Source of the DNA: Diphasiastrum complanatum
Taxonomy: Eukaryota; Streptophyta; Lycopodiopsida; Lycopodiales; Lycopodiaceae
DNA length: 61,253 bases
Reading direction: 5' to 3'
Assembly (NCBI GenBank): GCA_029204225.1
Contig: MU833095.1
Span: 1-61,253, forward strand
The position numbers and the translations under genes are program-made. The number at the start of each line of letters is the position of its first letter. The stretch's first letter is position 1. A model generated the notes under the pieces. That model was given only the letters and a program-made list of their open reading frames with translations, did not search any database and was not told the origin of the DNA. Shown here in pieces: positions 59,479 to 61,253 of this stretch.

Positions 59479-59575
59479 TAAGGAGGGTTATAGGTAGGGT
59501 TATAGGAAGGGTTATAGGGAAGGTTATAGAGAGGGTTATAGGGAGGGTTATAGGGAGGGTTATAAGGAGGCCATA
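59479..59575. repeat. 12-bp G-rich tandem repeat (GGGTTATAGGGA), about eight copies
   Basis: Units differ by one or two bases. Consecutive GGG runs separated by TTATA or A give strong G-quadruplex potential. Read on the minus strand it encodes a Leu-Pro-Ile-Thr repeat fused to the end of the Cop-E pol frame. Confidence 0.85.
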
Positions 59576-59599
59576 GGCATTCCAAAAGTTCTGCTGACC

Positions 59600-61253
59600 G
59601 AGGTAATAACGTGACTGATGAAAAGAAAACCCCTCTTTCCTATGCTTTGTAAACAGTGGCTTGTCCAACGGCTTTGTCAAAAAATCTGCAATCATGTCTT
59701 CTGATTTTACTTACTCAACACTAGCTCTCCTTTCGAGATCAAGTCTCACATGTGATGGTACTTTAAAGGTATGTGTTTGGTCTTTGAATGGAAGACTAGA
59801 TCCTAGGATAGATATATAACACTCTGAGAATCCATCATCATGCTGCATGGTTCTCTTTGTTGTATGCCAATTGCCACCAACATCATCTACAACCACACTA
59901 CCTCATTAGCCACCTTCAATGTTGCCACATACTCGGCTTCGCAGAAAAATTAAGCTACAAGTGTTTTCTTCTTGCACGTCCAGTTGAATGTTGCTCTGCA
60001 CGCTATCGAACATCCTCTTGTCACGGACTTGTTGTCATCTTTGTAGCTTGCCCAGCTTGCATCACTGTAGTATTGCAGCTTGAATTCCTTTTCGGCCTTG
60101 TAGGTTAATCTCATATCTTGGGTGCCTTTCATATATTACAGAATGCTTTTTGCCATCAGCCAATGTGCCATGCCAGGGTTAGAAGAGAATTGACTCAATG
60201 CATAGACAGAGAAGGCCAAGTCGGGTCTAGTACAAGGTGTACGATACATCATCAGACTACCGATCAGGTTTTGGTATGGTATACCTTCCATCTTATGTCT
60301 CTCTTCTTCTGTGCTTGGACAGTTTTGCTTTAACAATCTGGCTCCATCAGCTATCATTGGTGTGGCTTTTTCTTTGCAGTCACTCATTCTGTACTGCTTC
60401 AATACCTTTTCGGCATACTCTATTGACTCAGATGCATCACTCTTCTTCTTCGATCTCTTTTGATCTGCAGCCCAAGACACTTTGTCGCTTCTTCTAGATA
60501 TGTGATTTCATAAGTTGTAGATATCTGACTCTTTGTATCGTTGATTAGCATCAAACAATTTCTATCATTAAAGAGTCATCCACAAAAATTGTTAGAATCA
60601 CAAAACTTTTTTCTACTCTTTTTATGTAGACATTACAGCCTGTTTGTGTAGGAACAAAGTCTAGAGACTTCAAATTATTATCGAATTCTTGTACCAAGCT
60701 CGAGATGTCTGCTTCAGACCATATATATATCGATGTAGCCAACAGGCGTACTCTTGATTGTTGGGGTCTTGAATCTTTCAGGCTGCTTCATGAAGATTTC
60801 TTCTCTAGATCTATGTGGAGAAAGGATATTTTACATCAATCTGGTGTATTTTCAGATTGTGTTGTTGCATATGCAAGGAGTAATCAAATGCTTGCCATCT
60901 TGACCATTGTTGAGTACGTATCGAAGTAGTCGATGCCATACCTCTGCGTGTAGCCCTTGGCGACATGTCTGGGTTTGTAGCGTCTGACAATGCCATCAGA
61001 TTTCAGATTTCTTTTGTAGACCCATTTGCAGTCAACAGTTTTCTTTTCTTTAGGCAGTGGCTCTAATGTCCACAACTCATTCTGCCTCATCGACTCGATT
61101 TCTTCATCGCTTGCTTCCAGAATTCCACCTCTGAACAACGGATAGCTTCTTAGTATGTAGTCAATTCTTCAATGAAGCTGTAATATTCGACATCTACATC
61201 TTCGCTCCACTAAAGATTGTTGCTGTATCGGTCTGGAGGTCTTCTTGTTCTCG
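59600..61253 (-). pseudogene. Copia element Cop-E: RT and RNase H, minus strand, runs off the window
   Basis: On the minus strand from 61138: RT start with NELWTLEPLPKEKKTVDCKW and YTQRYGIDYFDTYS, then the polymerase motif IFVDDSLM near 60580. IGSLMMYRTPCTRPDLAF follows near 60240 and RNase H YSDASWASYKDD near 60055. CEAEYVA near 59935 and MIADFLTKPLDKPLF near 59690 complete it. Frame changes or stops lie near 60880, 60750, 60550, 60130, 59940 and 59705. It is a different lineage from Cop-A. Gag, integrase and at least one LTR would lie beyond 61253. Confidence 0.88.

Noticed and set aside
59420-59570. Interstitial telomere repeat
   Set aside because: The unit is GGGTTATAGGGA with a 12-bp period, not the 7-bp plant telomere repeat, and it varies between copies.

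Overview
The window looks like nuclear DNA from a land plant with a large, repeat-rich genome. The evidence is plant-type Ty1/copia and Ty3/gypsy LTR retrotransposons (tRNA-iMet primer-binding sites, chromodomain, nested insertions), long (AG)n/(TG)n microsatellites, and one spliced gene of the oligopeptide transporter (OPT) family. The species cannot be named from the sequence; a fern, gymnosperm or other large-genome lineage is only a guess. All exon boundaries come from reading splice signals by eye.

Layout. 1-671 is AT-rich flank. 672-6748 is copia element Cop-A, with a truncated 5' LTR, decayed gag-pol and a full 3' LTR. 6790-7291 is a miniature LTR element (Trim-1) whose right LTR carries a tRNA-like A-box/B-box module. 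7293-18058 is a second copy of the Cop-A family (Cop-B). It is split by a chromodomain gypsy element (Gyp-1, LTRs of 1,066 bp, target duplication AGCAG). One segment, comprising part of Cop-B and two thirds of the Gyp-1 5' LTR, was later inverted. 18511-22903 is Cop-C, a minus-strand copia element lacking integrase. 23378-24234 is a broken SWIM zinc-finger gene. 26320-32835 is Cop-D, a copia element related to Cop-A but with a different LTR. About 35900-40453 is Gyp-2, a minus-strand gypsy relic with gag and protease but no visible reverse transcriptase. Its primer-binding site is of the TGGTGCCGTTG type.

41000-51300 is the least understood part. It holds a 215-codon minus-strand ORF, a small copia RT scrap, two facing gene-like loci with plausible introns that I could not assign to any family, very long AG repeats and a further coding-like stretch. 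52215-56465 is the best-supported host gene: a seven-exon minus-strand OPT gene of about 760 codons. Its C-terminal half is well conserved, and its first large exon has an apparent frameshift. The far right (59600-61253) is the RT/RNase H end of another minus-strand copia element that continues past the window. It is bordered by a G-rich 12-bp tandem repeat.

All recognised transposon genes carry stops, frameshifts or deletions, so none looks able to move on its own. The OPT gene is the only locus for which a cellular function can be proposed.
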